Origin: Pseudobacteroides cellulosolvens ATCC 35603 = DSM 2933
GTDB taxonomy: Bacteria; Bacillota; Clostridia; Acetivibrionales; DSM-2933
Assembly (NCBI RefSeq): GCF_001262605.1
Contig: NZ_LGTC01000001.1
Location: 4,784,001 to 4,848,000, forward strand
Direction: 5' to 3'
Length of the DNA: 64,000 nucleotides
Shown in pieces: positions 53,402-63,400 of this stretch. The position numbers were made by a program, and so were the translations under genes. Position 1 is the stretch's first letter. Each line of letters begins with the position of its first letter. Below the pieces are notes generated by a model that was not told the DNA's origin, did not search any database, and was given only the letters and a program-made list of their open reading frames with translations.

Positions 53402-53576
53402 CATATTCTCCTTCTCATTCTCTAGGTATAGGTGAAACAATTGTTTTTGAAGTGGTATATTCTCCTATAATACACACAATAAGTGCAAATTATAAGCCTG
53501 TTATCAAAAAATTTTATTTGATATAATAAAAGTAGAGGGAGAACATGTTGTCCTAAAGTAAAATTCCCTCAAACTA

Positions 53577-54095
53577 TCAGTCTGTGGAAATTAATCTAAT
53601 TTTGATAAGATAATTCGCAAATTTTCTAAAGCATATATTCCATATACTTACGTAAATAAGTGAAAATATGAAAAAAGTTAATAAAGTGAAAGGTAATGAT
53701 AAAGTATCGGCTAAATCTCCAAACCCTGGAACACCTACTATATATGTTAATATAATCATTCCGCTCGATAATATTATAGCAGAAGATAATATAGAGACTA
53801 TTATTCCTTTCCTATAAAGCAATGTTCCCATAACTGCACCAAGAATCCCCGTAGTGAAAAGAAGAATTATTGCTTCCTGCGGGCTTACCATAATAAGAAT
53901 TAATGCGGAAGAAAACAATACTGTAATACCGAGAGAAATATCAAAAACAGCAGCTAGTGCAATAGGCAGGGTACTTAATGGGCTTAAGGCCAGCCCGACT
54001 ACCGGTAAAAACACAGGTGCTGACTGAAGCAATACAGTTAATGATGTTAATAAGCCTCCTACGCTTGTAAACCTTGCTATTTCCATCTCTTTCAA
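53577..54095 (-). CDS. Small polytopic membrane protein, unknown function
   Basis: About 172 residues with five hydrophobic segments, including GGLLTSLTVLLQSAPVFLPV, LSPLSTLPIALAAVFD, ITVLFSSALILIMVS, EAIILLFTTGILGAVMG and IILSSGMIILTYIVG. The helix lengths and ALSPLSTLPIALAA loop resemble substrate-binding S components or DUF2232/YybS-type proteins, without a certain match. The best start is TTG at 54095 with AGGTGG eight bases upstream; the GTG at 54107 lies inside that site. A single gene. Confidence 0.7.
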   Translation of the reverse strand: MKEMEIARFTSVGGLLTSLTVLLQSAPVFLPVVGLALSPLSTLPIALAAVFDISLGITVLFSSALILIMVSPQEAIILLFTTGILGAVMGTLLYRKGIIVSILSSAIILSSGMIILTYIVGVPGFGDLADTLSLPFTLLTFFIFSLIYVSIWNICFRKFANYLIKIRLISTD

Positions 54096-54329
54096 CTTAA
54101 ATCCCACCTCTCATATCTAGTAGCTGCACTTCCATATTATACGTTTTGTTTACCTAAATTGTGAAGATTATGTTTGGTGTAAAAGTACCATCCTGAGGTA
54201 TGAACAGTACAATTGCACGCTCAGCATCCTCCCGGGTAAGCCCTCGTTCCTCGGCATAAACTTGGTACTAATAAAGCAGCTCAATCATATTCTGATAAGG
54301 GAAAACAATATAAAGGAATGTAATGCTAG

Positions 54330-55742
54330 TTGAAAAAAATCAAAGTCGGTTTACAACCCATTGTTAGCAAGATAAATTTACCCACTGTTCTAAAAACAAC
54401 TATACTTCCGGGTGACTCAATTGAAAGACTATTTATTGCAACCCAGGTAGGAGAGATCTTTTACATAGGAAATGGAGTAATAGGGACTTTTTTAGATATT
54501 CGCTCGAGAATCATAAAGCTAGGTGTTTCTAACGGTGGATATGATGAACGAGGATTGCTAGGTCTGGCGTTTCATCCGGAATTTTATTATAACGGTCTGT
54601 TTTATCTCCATTATTCAGTGGCTGGCACACAAGGTCGAGGTGCTCTTCCTGAATCTTTTAAGCCTAACCCATGTGACCCCGTAACCTTAAACCTAACGTG
54701 GATAAATAGAGAAACTCAATATGATCATATTGATACAGTTGAAGAATGGATTTTACAACCGAATGGCCAACCTCAAAAACGGCGGACATTACTTAACCTA
54801 AGAAGACCATTTTTTAATCATAATGGTGTCAATAGCTTGAACTTTTCACCTGAAACAGGAAAACTTATTTTAACAACCGGAGATGGTGGATCAGGCTATG
54901 ATCCATTTAACTTAAGCCAAAATGATATGGAAATCGCCGGTAAAATAATTGAAATTGATGTAACTAAGAATACATTTATCTATAACCCACCCGTAGTCAC
55001 ACGTTTTAATGAACTTTCTGCACCTATTCAGGAAACACTTACGGTAATTGCAAAAGGGGTACGCAATATACCCGGTATCTCATTTCAAAGGTTTTATAAT
55101 CAGTATATCAAATATGTGGGAAACGTCGGACAGGACCTGGTAGAATCGATTTTTTCATTCGATCATTATAAACCACTACCAGTTACTCGGCTTGTTCAAG
55201 CTTCCTTAATGAATTCCGAACTTGACCAGGAAGGATTCGTAAACCTTGGCTGGCGTGGGTGGGAAGGTGCTTTCCCTACTTCTATTATAAGGGACTGCTC
55301 TGAAAATCCAGCTTTGAATGAGAAAACAATTGCTTATTACAATGAAGCAGTAAAAACTTCAGTACGGCGTCTTCAGCCCCTAACCAGTTATTTTCATCAA
55401 GATCCCCGACCCGATAAGTTTGAAGGTTCTGCACTTACAGGAGTCCAGCCATATATGGGAAATAGCATCCCCGATTTAAAGGGAAGCGTTGTGTTTACCG
55501 ACTTTTCCCAAGAAGTATCTCACCCTCCGGTTAGAGGGACTTTAGCTTATACCATAGCAAGAACAGATAGTAAACTAAATGATTTTAGTGTTATAGAAAC
55601 CAATTATAATTTTGGGTCCCAGTCTGCTTTTTATGTTAGTTTGGGAACAAATCTTGATCAAACCAGACTATATTTAGGGGTTTATAGCTCAATGAATGTG
55701 ACTGATTTAAACCAAGGTACTGTTTTTGAAATTGTTCCATAA
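54330..55742 (+). CDS. Sorbosone/glucose dehydrogenase-like beta-propeller protein
   Basis: A 470-residue protein of the PQQ-type glucose/sorbosone dehydrogenase fold: the conserved DERGLLGLAFHPEFYYNGLF, NHNGVNSLNFSPETGKLILT followed by TGDGGSGYDP, and GVRNIPGISFQRF (catalytic-region equivalents of GxGDGG). Later strands include GSVVFTDFSQE and GTVFEIVP at the very end. There is no signal peptide, although most homologues are periplasmic or secreted, so its enzymatic role is unclear. The start TTG at 54330 has AAAGGA at rather long distance. It stands alone between a membrane protein gene and the toxin locus. Confidence 0.8.
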   Translation: MKKIKVGLQPIVSKINLPTVLKTTILPGDSIERLFIATQVGEIFYIGNGVIGTFLDIRSRIIKLGVSNGGYDERGLLGLAFHPEFYYNGLFYLHYSVAGTQGRGALPESFKPNPCDPVTLNLTWINRETQYDHIDTVEEWILQPNGQPQKRRTLLNLRRPFFNHNGVNSLNFSPETGKLILTTGDGGSGYDPFNLSQNDMEIAGKIIEIDVTKNTFIYNPPVVTRFNELSAPIQETLTVIAKGVRNIPGISFQRFYNQYIKYVGNVGQDLVESIFSFDHYKPLPVTRLVQASLMNSELDQEGFVNLGWRGWEGAFPTSIIRDCSENPALNEKTIAYYNEAVKTSVRRLQPLTSYFHQDPRPDKFEGSALTGVQPYMGNSIPDLKGSVVFTDFSQEVSHPPVRGTLAYTIARTDSKLNDFSVIETNYNFGSQSAFYVSLGTNLDQTRLYLGVYSSMNVTDLNQGTVFEIVP

Positions 55743-56113
55743 TCCACAACTATAAAATGCTATTCGGTACTGGATAAATGCCTTTTTGGGATTTACTTAA
55801 GCGAAGTACAAAACAGACAAGTGGATTAGTTCGACATTTGTTAAGTCATAATTTTTGACGGTGTATGCATTCAAATGATGGACTAATCCAAAATCATCTG
55901 AATCTCTTATGTCAGACTATTTCCGCTCTATCAACGCCACTGACTCCACATGCCTTGACACGTCGATGGTGATATAAATACGCGTAAATAGGAGATTCGC
56001 GAAAAGGTACACCCCCCATCCCCATTAAAAAGGGGGGGTTGCTCTGAATTTGAATTAAACCTTTACGCAAAATCACTTCTTATATATAAATGCAATTATT
56101 TGTAATGAACTTA
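55743..56113. other. 371-bp region with a gene remnant and a GC-rich hairpin
   Basis: No intact gene. On the minus strand 55917-55970 encodes DVSRHVESVALIERK and a stop, reminiscent of the C-terminus of 23S rRNA (uracil-5-)-methyltransferases; it is too short to be sure. At 56011-56039 ACCCCCC pairs with GGGGGGGT, a terminator-like stem that would stop transcription from the toxin locus on the minus strand. Confidence 0.4.
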
Positions 56114-56623
56114 CTAAATAAAGCTGCGTATTGAATACCCGGCTTTTTCAGCCAATTGGCATGCTTCAGCAAAAAACACTTTAGGAATAACAACTAATAC
56201 GTATGAATCACTATCTATATCCAAATAAATTAAAGTTAAAAAGCTTTTGCTCAGCCTTTTAGAAATATCAACGAGTATACATTCTAATTTTACACCAATG
56301 CAGCTCTTATAGAAGCTTTGCTTATTTTCTACAAAGCCTCTTTTTATTATTAAAGTATTAATAATACTAAACACCTCTTCTAATGAATGTTGCCAATCTA
56401 TCTCCCATGCTAATTTTCTTTCAATTAAAGCATCTGCTAGAGCTACCCAAGGCAAGTCCTCATCTGGTTTGTAAATCCCTCTATCCTCCAATCTACTAGC
56501 ATATTTTTTTATATACTCTTTTGGGTTCTCTAACACAAGAATAATATCCTCCTCAACTTCATTAGAATACATAGATAGTTTCCTGGCAAGTTCTAATAAA
56601 GCGTCCCTTTTTTCCTTAGTCAT
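56114..56623 (-). CDS. DUF6630-like putative immunity protein
   Basis: The 169-residue protein contains DEDLPWVALADALIERKLAWEIDW and HSLEEVFSIINTL, matching the DUF6630 pattern seen in proteins near polymorphic toxins, followed by a beta-rich end with DSYVLVVIPKVFF. It is soluble, without signal. ATG at 56623 has GAGGTGAGG. It is read with the Rhs toxin and the Imm49-like gene, and is separated from the latter by a terminator stem. It may protect against a related toxin rather than the one now attached to the Rhs protein. Confidence 0.65.
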   Translation of the reverse strand: MTKEKRDALLELARKLSMYSNEVEEDIILVLENPKEYIKKYASRLEDRGIYKPDEDLPWVALADALIERKLAWEIDWQHSLEEVFSIINTLIIKRGFVENKQSFYKSCIGVKLECILVDISKRLSKSFLTLIYLDIDSDSYVLVVIPKVFFAEACQLAEKAGYSIRSFI

Positions 56624-56640
56624 GGCCTCACCTCAAATTT

Positions 56641-56673
56641 AAAAGGCTCTCCTTGATAAACAGAGAGCCTTTT
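56641..56673 (-). terminator. Terminator after the Imm49-like gene
   Basis: AAAAGGCTCTC (56641-56651) pairs with GAGAGCCTTTT (56663-56673). On the minus strand it directly follows the Imm49-like stop at 56680 and precedes the DUF6630-like gene, so the latter is likely to have separate or read-through expression. Confidence 0.75.
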
Positions 56674-56679
56674 AAAGAA

Positions 56680-57468
56680 TCAAACAAAATCCACTTCCGG
56701 ACATTTAATGTCATAATACTCTAAGACACCCATTGGTATAGCAGAATCATTTAAACTCACATCAATCCCTTTTTTCAAGGCCATTTTTGCCAAGCCTAAT
56801 GCTGGTATGCATAATAATTCCTCTGGAGTCTCCTTAATATCGCTTTTTAGTTTTTTATGACATTCCACTACAAAATTCAATCCTTCGTTCACTAAACTAC
56901 TGTCCTTATTCACAATTCCTAATAAAGTAAGTGCATAACTTTTATCCCAACTAAGTTCTTTTGCATTTGAAAGTTCTTTTAACTCTTTAATATAGGCTTT
57001 TTCCGTTATATCTTGATTTAACAAAATGTATTTTATACTATAGCCAATACATTTATCTATTGAATCATCATCAATTTCTTCTTTTTCCCTTCCTCCAAAC
57101 AACTGTGCTAATGATTGTATAATTTTATCTTGATCACTTAATAATGCTAAAAACAACTTTGGATAAAAAACTGTTGATACAAAATCAGCACTTATATTAT
57201 TTTGTTTACTGTCATACATAGTATAAATTGCTTCTTGGGCTTTGGCGGCATAATAAAAATACACTTTAGCTTTTTTAAAATCCTCTTTAAGTATGATTTC
57301 TCCTATACCAAGGTCACGGAAATCTCCAACCATACCACTTAGATAGAAACTTACGTTTGCAGGAAACCCATTAGCTTTAAACTTTTTAATGCGTTTCTCT
57401 ACCCTTTCAATCATTTCCTGATAAATTTCAGGGAAAATTTCAAGATAACTTTTTTTACCTTTTACCAT
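56680..57468 (-). CDS. Imm49-like immunity protein for the Rhs toxin
   Basis: The 262-residue helical protein resembles immunity family Imm49: ISADFVSTVFYPKLFLALLS, YSIKYILLNQD, DKSYALTLLGIVNKDSSLVNEGLNFV cut as helical pairs, and the C-terminal PEELLCIPALGLAKMALKKGI. It begins 25 bp after the end of the toxin-bearing Rhs gene, the standard place of a cognate immunity gene. It is expected to be cytoplasmic and to bind the C-terminal toxin. ATG at 57468 has a GGAAGGGT site. Confidence 0.75.
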   Translation of the reverse strand: MVKGKKSYLEIFPEIYQEMIERVEKRIKKFKANGFPANVSFYLSGMVGDFRDLGIGEIILKEDFKKAKVYFYYAAKAQEAIYTMYDSKQNNISADFVSTVFYPKLFLALLSDQDKIIQSLAQLFGGREKEEIDDDSIDKCIGYSIKYILLNQDITEKAYIKELKELSNAKELSWDKSYALTLLGIVNKDSSLVNEGLNFVVECHKKLKSDIKETPEELLCIPALGLAKMALKKGIDVSLNDSAIPMGVLEYYDIKCPEVDFV

Positions 57469-57492
57469 TATTATAAACCCTTCCCTTGATTA

Positions 57493-60400
57493 TTATAAAT
57501 TTTTCCATCTGTTTACACCATTTGATTTCAAACGATTCAACTTTTTAATAATTGTACCACCATTATCTATAAAGTCCTGCAAAAGTCCAGCTGCTCTCCT
57601 AACATTACGGTCAGGTGATCTTAACATTTTTTCTAAATTACCTTGTATCCAAGAATCACTCATTTGTTTACCCATTTTTGTCTTGCCCAACCTAGAACTT
57701 CCAAATTTTGATTCGTTCACTATTGCTTCTACAAGGCTATCACCCTCTTCTGAAAACTTAACAAATAGCCCATCATAACCATTATTACTTCCAACTTTAG
57801 AAGGCAATTTCGTATATCCAGCTCTAGTATAAACAAGATCTTGAATTTCTTCTCCAATTTGACCCTTCTGAGCGTTAGTAGTTGCCTGTGCAATTTTATT
57901 TTTTAATGCTTTATATGGCTTTGTAATAACATTATTAACAACATTACCAGCTGAAGGTCCGCACCCATTATGAACATATATGCTCTCTTTGGATACGTAA
58001 TAAGTATGCCAATCCTCAACTTCAAAATTGTAAACCTTTATTGGCTTTTCAAGTCGCTGGCGGGTGACTTTTGTTATTTCTCTTTCTTCACCTGTAACCA
58101 ACTGCAGTTTGTCGTTTACTCTTAGGTTACCTGCCTGTACCCATCCTTTACCTACTACAAAGAATGAATGTGTTACCGTTGTACTAATTTTTGTTTTTCC
58201 AACAAATATGTTTACTAGTTCATAGCAATCATTTACAAATACCTTCTTGACTTCTTTAAGTCCTTTCTCACCAGTATCTGCATCTTGAGCGTATACTTTG
58301 TCCCCAACTTTTATTTTACTAATTGGCTTAAATCCATTTTTTTCTTTGACCAGTGTATCACCTGTAAAACACTTCTGCAAGTTAGGATGTTTACACTCGC
58401 CATAAGCTAAAGACTTAATCTTCGTAGTAACCCCACTTACCTTAGACATTACCTTACTTGTAAGGCTTTTTGCTTTAGCTATAACAGATTTACCAAAGGC
58501 TGTCTTGGCTAAGTTACCTACGATTTTACCCCCTACAACACTCAATGCTTTACCTGCACCCATACCTATAAGGTTTCCGGCACCTGAGAATGCAACTTCG
58601 CCTAAATCTACCTTACCAGTAGTTATTAACTGTTTTGCAGCATTTCCTGCCATTGATGCAACTGTTGTGGTCGTAGCCAATGCAATGAGAGATGTTCCTC
58701 CTGTAGCTGCCGCGGCTCCTCCAACTGCAGCACCTTCGACAAATGCACCAGCATAGTCCTTAAAGCCTTTTGTGAACTTGCCATGCTCAATATAGTCTGA
58801 TGCTGCTGTAATCGCAGTATTAACAATTCCACCAACCAAAGCACCAATAGCTATATGGAGCCAGTGACCGTTAGGATCGCTATAGGTCAGCGGGTCATTC
58901 TGACAGTATGTATACAGATTTAGGCTTAACGGGTCGTTATATTCTCCTGAATATGTATCTTCCGATATAAACCTTGCAATCTTTGGATCATAAAACCTTG
59001 CATTCAGGTAATAGTAGCCTGTTTCATCATCAAAGTAATATCCGCAATACTTATATGGATTCGGTTTGGTTTCCAACGTGTATGTTGAATTGCCGAAAAC
59101 ATCATAATCATACTCATTTACTCTGGCTCCGGCTTTATCAGTTACTTTTACTACATCTCCGTGACCGTTGTAATTGTAGTACAATACATCATTGCCTGTT
59201 TTACGTGCTATTAGGTTAACACCCTGTACGTTCCAGAACGATACTCCATCACTTCTTGTTTCCAGTATAACATCTTTATCGTCATAGTAAAATATGGTTG
59301 TTACATTTCCTACTGTCTTTTGGGTTCTCTGACCTAAAGCGTTATATTTACTTAAAATGTCCTGGTTCCCTGCACTTGATGCTTTTCTAAGCTGGTTAAA
59401 CCCGTCATAAGTATAGTTGCTTTCTGTTATAGCTTCATTTTCTTTTACTGTTACCTTTGTCTGGTTTCCATTATTGTCATACTGGTAAATGGTCTCTATA
59501 TTCTTGCCATTTCTTACTTCCAGTGTATCTGTGAGCCTGTTTGCTCCGTTGTAATGGTAAGCTATGTTGGAATCAACTTTGTTAAAAGCATCCTTTACTA
59601 TCTGGCCGCTGCGGTTGCCTGCATGGTCATAAGCATATTCCGTTACTCTTGCTCCAGGCTCTGTTACATTTTTTAATCTTCCGAGATCATCATACACAAA
59701 GCTGGTCTTACCTTTTGGTTCTATTTTGCTTGTTTGCAGCTTGTTCTCATCATATGAATATTCATAAGTGGTATTTTCAGTTCCAATTGTATTAGCAAGC
59801 TTTGTCAGCACATTCCTTGCATCATATTCATAAGTAGTGACAGTTTTATTTGGCAGAGTTAATGATTTACGGCTGCCGCTCAGATAATATGCATATGTTG
59901 CCGTACCATCAACTGTTGAAACCGTCTTCAACCTGTTTAGCTCATCATATTTATAATTTGTCTCATTTCCGTTAGGATCCTTTAGATACCTTAAATTGCC
60001 TGCCTCATCATAATCATAGTCAATAACCTTGTTACCAGGCAGTGTCTTGTAATCCAGTTTGTTTAACACATCATATGTAAATACTGTTGTACCCGTTTCA
60101 TCAGTGATCTGATACATGTTGCCTACTGCATCGTAATAGAAGTTACGCTTATCGGATATCCCTACTCCTGTTACTGTTTCCGAGCCTACTTTATAGAATT
60201 CATTGTAAGTGTAGACATGGACATTTTTATTTCTATCCGTCTTCTGTAAAAGGTTGCCCAGTAAATCATATGAATCATATGTTTCAGTCTTGCTATCTCC
60301 GTCAGTCTTACTTACCAGCATGTAGACCGGGTTATAATCAAATGTTGTAGTTCTCTTCTCCCCGTCTTTGATTTCTTTTATGTTGCCAACCAGATCATAT

Positions 60401-63400
60401 TTATACTCAGTGTCTTCACCAAGGGCGTTTGTAACTTTCCTCAACATATCCAGATCATCGTATGTGTAAACGGTTCTCATACGATACTCTGTAACTCCCA
60501 AATCATTGACTACTGTAAATACATTTGGTTCAGTGCTCTTATGATTTTTTCTGTCAGTTTCCCATATCTCTCTTCCAAATTCATCATAGCCAGTGTATTT
60601 AACATTTGATAATGGATCTGCTTCTGCAACCAGTCTGTTCAACCCATCATAATCATAACGGGTTGTGTTATAAAGTGCGTCAGTTGCAGTACGTTTATTA
60701 CCAGCCGGGTCGTAGGTTACCCATGTTTCTATCTTTTGTTTAGTGTTCGTTTCATCTGTATACCAAGTTGTGGTTTTAGAAGGACGATTAAGCTTGTCAT
60801 ATGTAAATCGTGTCTTGTTCTTTCTTTGATCGATCTTTTCAACATTATTACCTAATGAGTCATAGACAGCTTCAATAAAGTAACCTTTCGCATCGGTAAT
60901 TTTAATAGCTTTACCAAAGGCATCATATTCATAATATGCAGGTTGTTTTTTCGCATTGATGCTTACCTTCAGATTACCGACTTCATCATAATCATTTGTG
61001 GTTTCATAAGCTTTTACTGTATCAATGCTTTTTCTGGTATGTCCCATGGAATCGTTTACTACAACGTTAAATACAGTAGGTGCCGGCAGCTCATTTTTCT
61101 CTGTCATTACCTCATAAACACTGTCGTATACGCTCTTATACTCATACTGATATGTAGTAGTCAATGCAAGGGTATTATTATTTTTGTCCTTCAAAGGATT
61201 ACCGCTTCTATCCAATCCGTCAATCTTGCTTGTTTCCCTGTTTATTGCATCAAATACATGCTTTGTTACTTTGTTGAGTGGATCAACTTCCTTGACAACA
61301 TTATCATTTCCGTCATACTCAACTTCATTTACCCTTTGCTGCAGCTTGCCGCTATCATCCTTATATTGCTGGCTTACCTTTATTTTTCTGTTCAATTCAT
61401 CGTATTCATAGTTGGTAATCGCCTGTTTTGCAGCATCTTGTTTAACCTCAGTGACCTTAATTACATTTCCATTGGCATCATAATCGTAGCCGGTAATATT
61501 CTTAAGGGCATCTTCCATTTCATATACCTGGTTTATATCATTATACCTGTATTTTGTACTGAATCCTCTTTGGTTAATTACTTCAGTTTTGTTTCCTGCA
61601 GGGTCATATTTATAGGATACCCTGTAGCCTTGCGGATCATATACATATATTGGCTTATTCTCACAGTCAAATACAGTCTCGGTAACAAGAACCTCACTGC
61701 CAAACTCCGGACGGTCCACAACAAACCTGTAATCCTTTATGAATCTCTTATTACCAACATAGTCATACTGGTTCTCAGTTTTCTTCAACACCTTGGTGTA
61801 ATCTGTTTTGTCATAAATTGTCTCAGCCTTAACTCTGTCGTTATTGTCATAATCGTATTCATTTATAAAGCCGCGGGCATTTATAAGCTGCTTCAATCTT
61901 CCGGCTGCATCATAGGTTTCATAGGTATGGTTGCCCAATGAATCAATTATTTCAGTCCTGTCATTGTAAGGATCTTCGTATTTGTATTCAGTTACCTTAA
62001 ATTCTACAAGTGCACTTTTGGGATCTGTCTGGTCACTTCTCCTTCTTTCGGTAACCTTCCATACAAGCCCTTTTAACTTGATAGCTCCTCCTACAGGGTA
62101 GTAAATATACTCGGTCTCATTTCCCATAGGGTCAAGCTCTTTTTTAATCTGAACTCCTTCATCATCATAAATGTATTCATAGGTCTTCTGGTTTTTGTCA
62201 GTCTTTTTCCATAGATTGAATTTACCTTCTCCGGGATAGTAAACCATTGATGATGTAATGCCTTTAGCATCTTTTGTTGATATCAGGTTATGGTACTCGT
62301 CATATTCATTAACTGTCGATTTGCCTTTCGCATCATAAATCGTTTCTTTTGTTTTTAACTTTCCGGCATTCTGCTTTGTTATATAATCCCTATAAGTTCT
62401 TGCTTCCAAATTACTTGTATTCTCCAGATCCTTCATATCAACATTTGGGATAACAACATATTTCTTATTTGCAGCATCATAATATGAATACTCATATCTG
62501 TTCTTGTTTCCTAATGCGTCTGTTTCCTCAACAGGCCTCATATCAATATTGAATCTGATCCTTGATAACTTGCCGTTTTCGTTGATAGTAAATCTTTCAT
62601 TAGCAAGATCATTATATACTATGTATTTTGCATTACCCTCTGCATCATATTGCCTTGCCATCCTGCCAAGCAAGTCATACTCAATACGCACCGCTGCATT
62701 GTCATTTGCGTCAATTACCTTATTAATACGTTTTGAGCCATCATATTCATACTTGGTAGCCTTTCCCTCACCATCAGTAACATTACTGAGATAATATTTA
62801 CCGTTGTCAAGAAGATAATCATATTTCACCTTTCTGCTGGTCAACGGGTCAAGTATATTATCAAGCTTGCCATATGTTTTGTAATTGAATTTCAGCTTCC
62901 TTCCGGTTATATCGGAGACTGTATCAATTTTTCCATCTGAAAGATAATTGATTGTCAATGAATTTCCGCTTCTATCTTCCAGTCTCTTAAGCCTTTTAAC
63001 AGCACCTGCTATATCTGAATCAAATACAAGCTTGGATTTATCTTCTTTTGTAAGAATGTATTCCTTCTTTGTAGTATCAAGCACTAATGTATCACTACAC
63101 CCAGCGGGCTCCACCAGTTTACCGTCTACATTTTTAAATACTGTTTTTGTACCTGTAGGGTATGTAACCTCCACTGTAGATTTTTCATCAATATATTCCC
63201 CTGAAGCATAGGCATTTTTATTTCCTTTATAGTTAAGATTGTGCCATACGCCGCTTGCATTCTTTTTAATGATTTCAATCGGTGAGTCTTTTGTTACTTT
63301 TCCTATAACAGGATAGTTTGTTCCTGGACCAGACCTTATATTCAATACGCTTGATGTAACAATGCCTGTATTTGTTTTCTCTTCAAGCTTTGAATCATAG

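Noticed and set aside
57967..58371. Protein-splicing intein in the Rhs protein
   Set aside because: The domain has Hint motifs but sits before a C-terminal toxin with no conserved extein continuation; autoproteolytic release is the better reading.
60943..61941. 332-codon plus-strand frame antisense to the Rhs gene
   Set aside because: It is a shadow of the YD-repeat coding bias; hydrophobic low-complexity translation, no ribosome binding site, inside a clearly coding gene.
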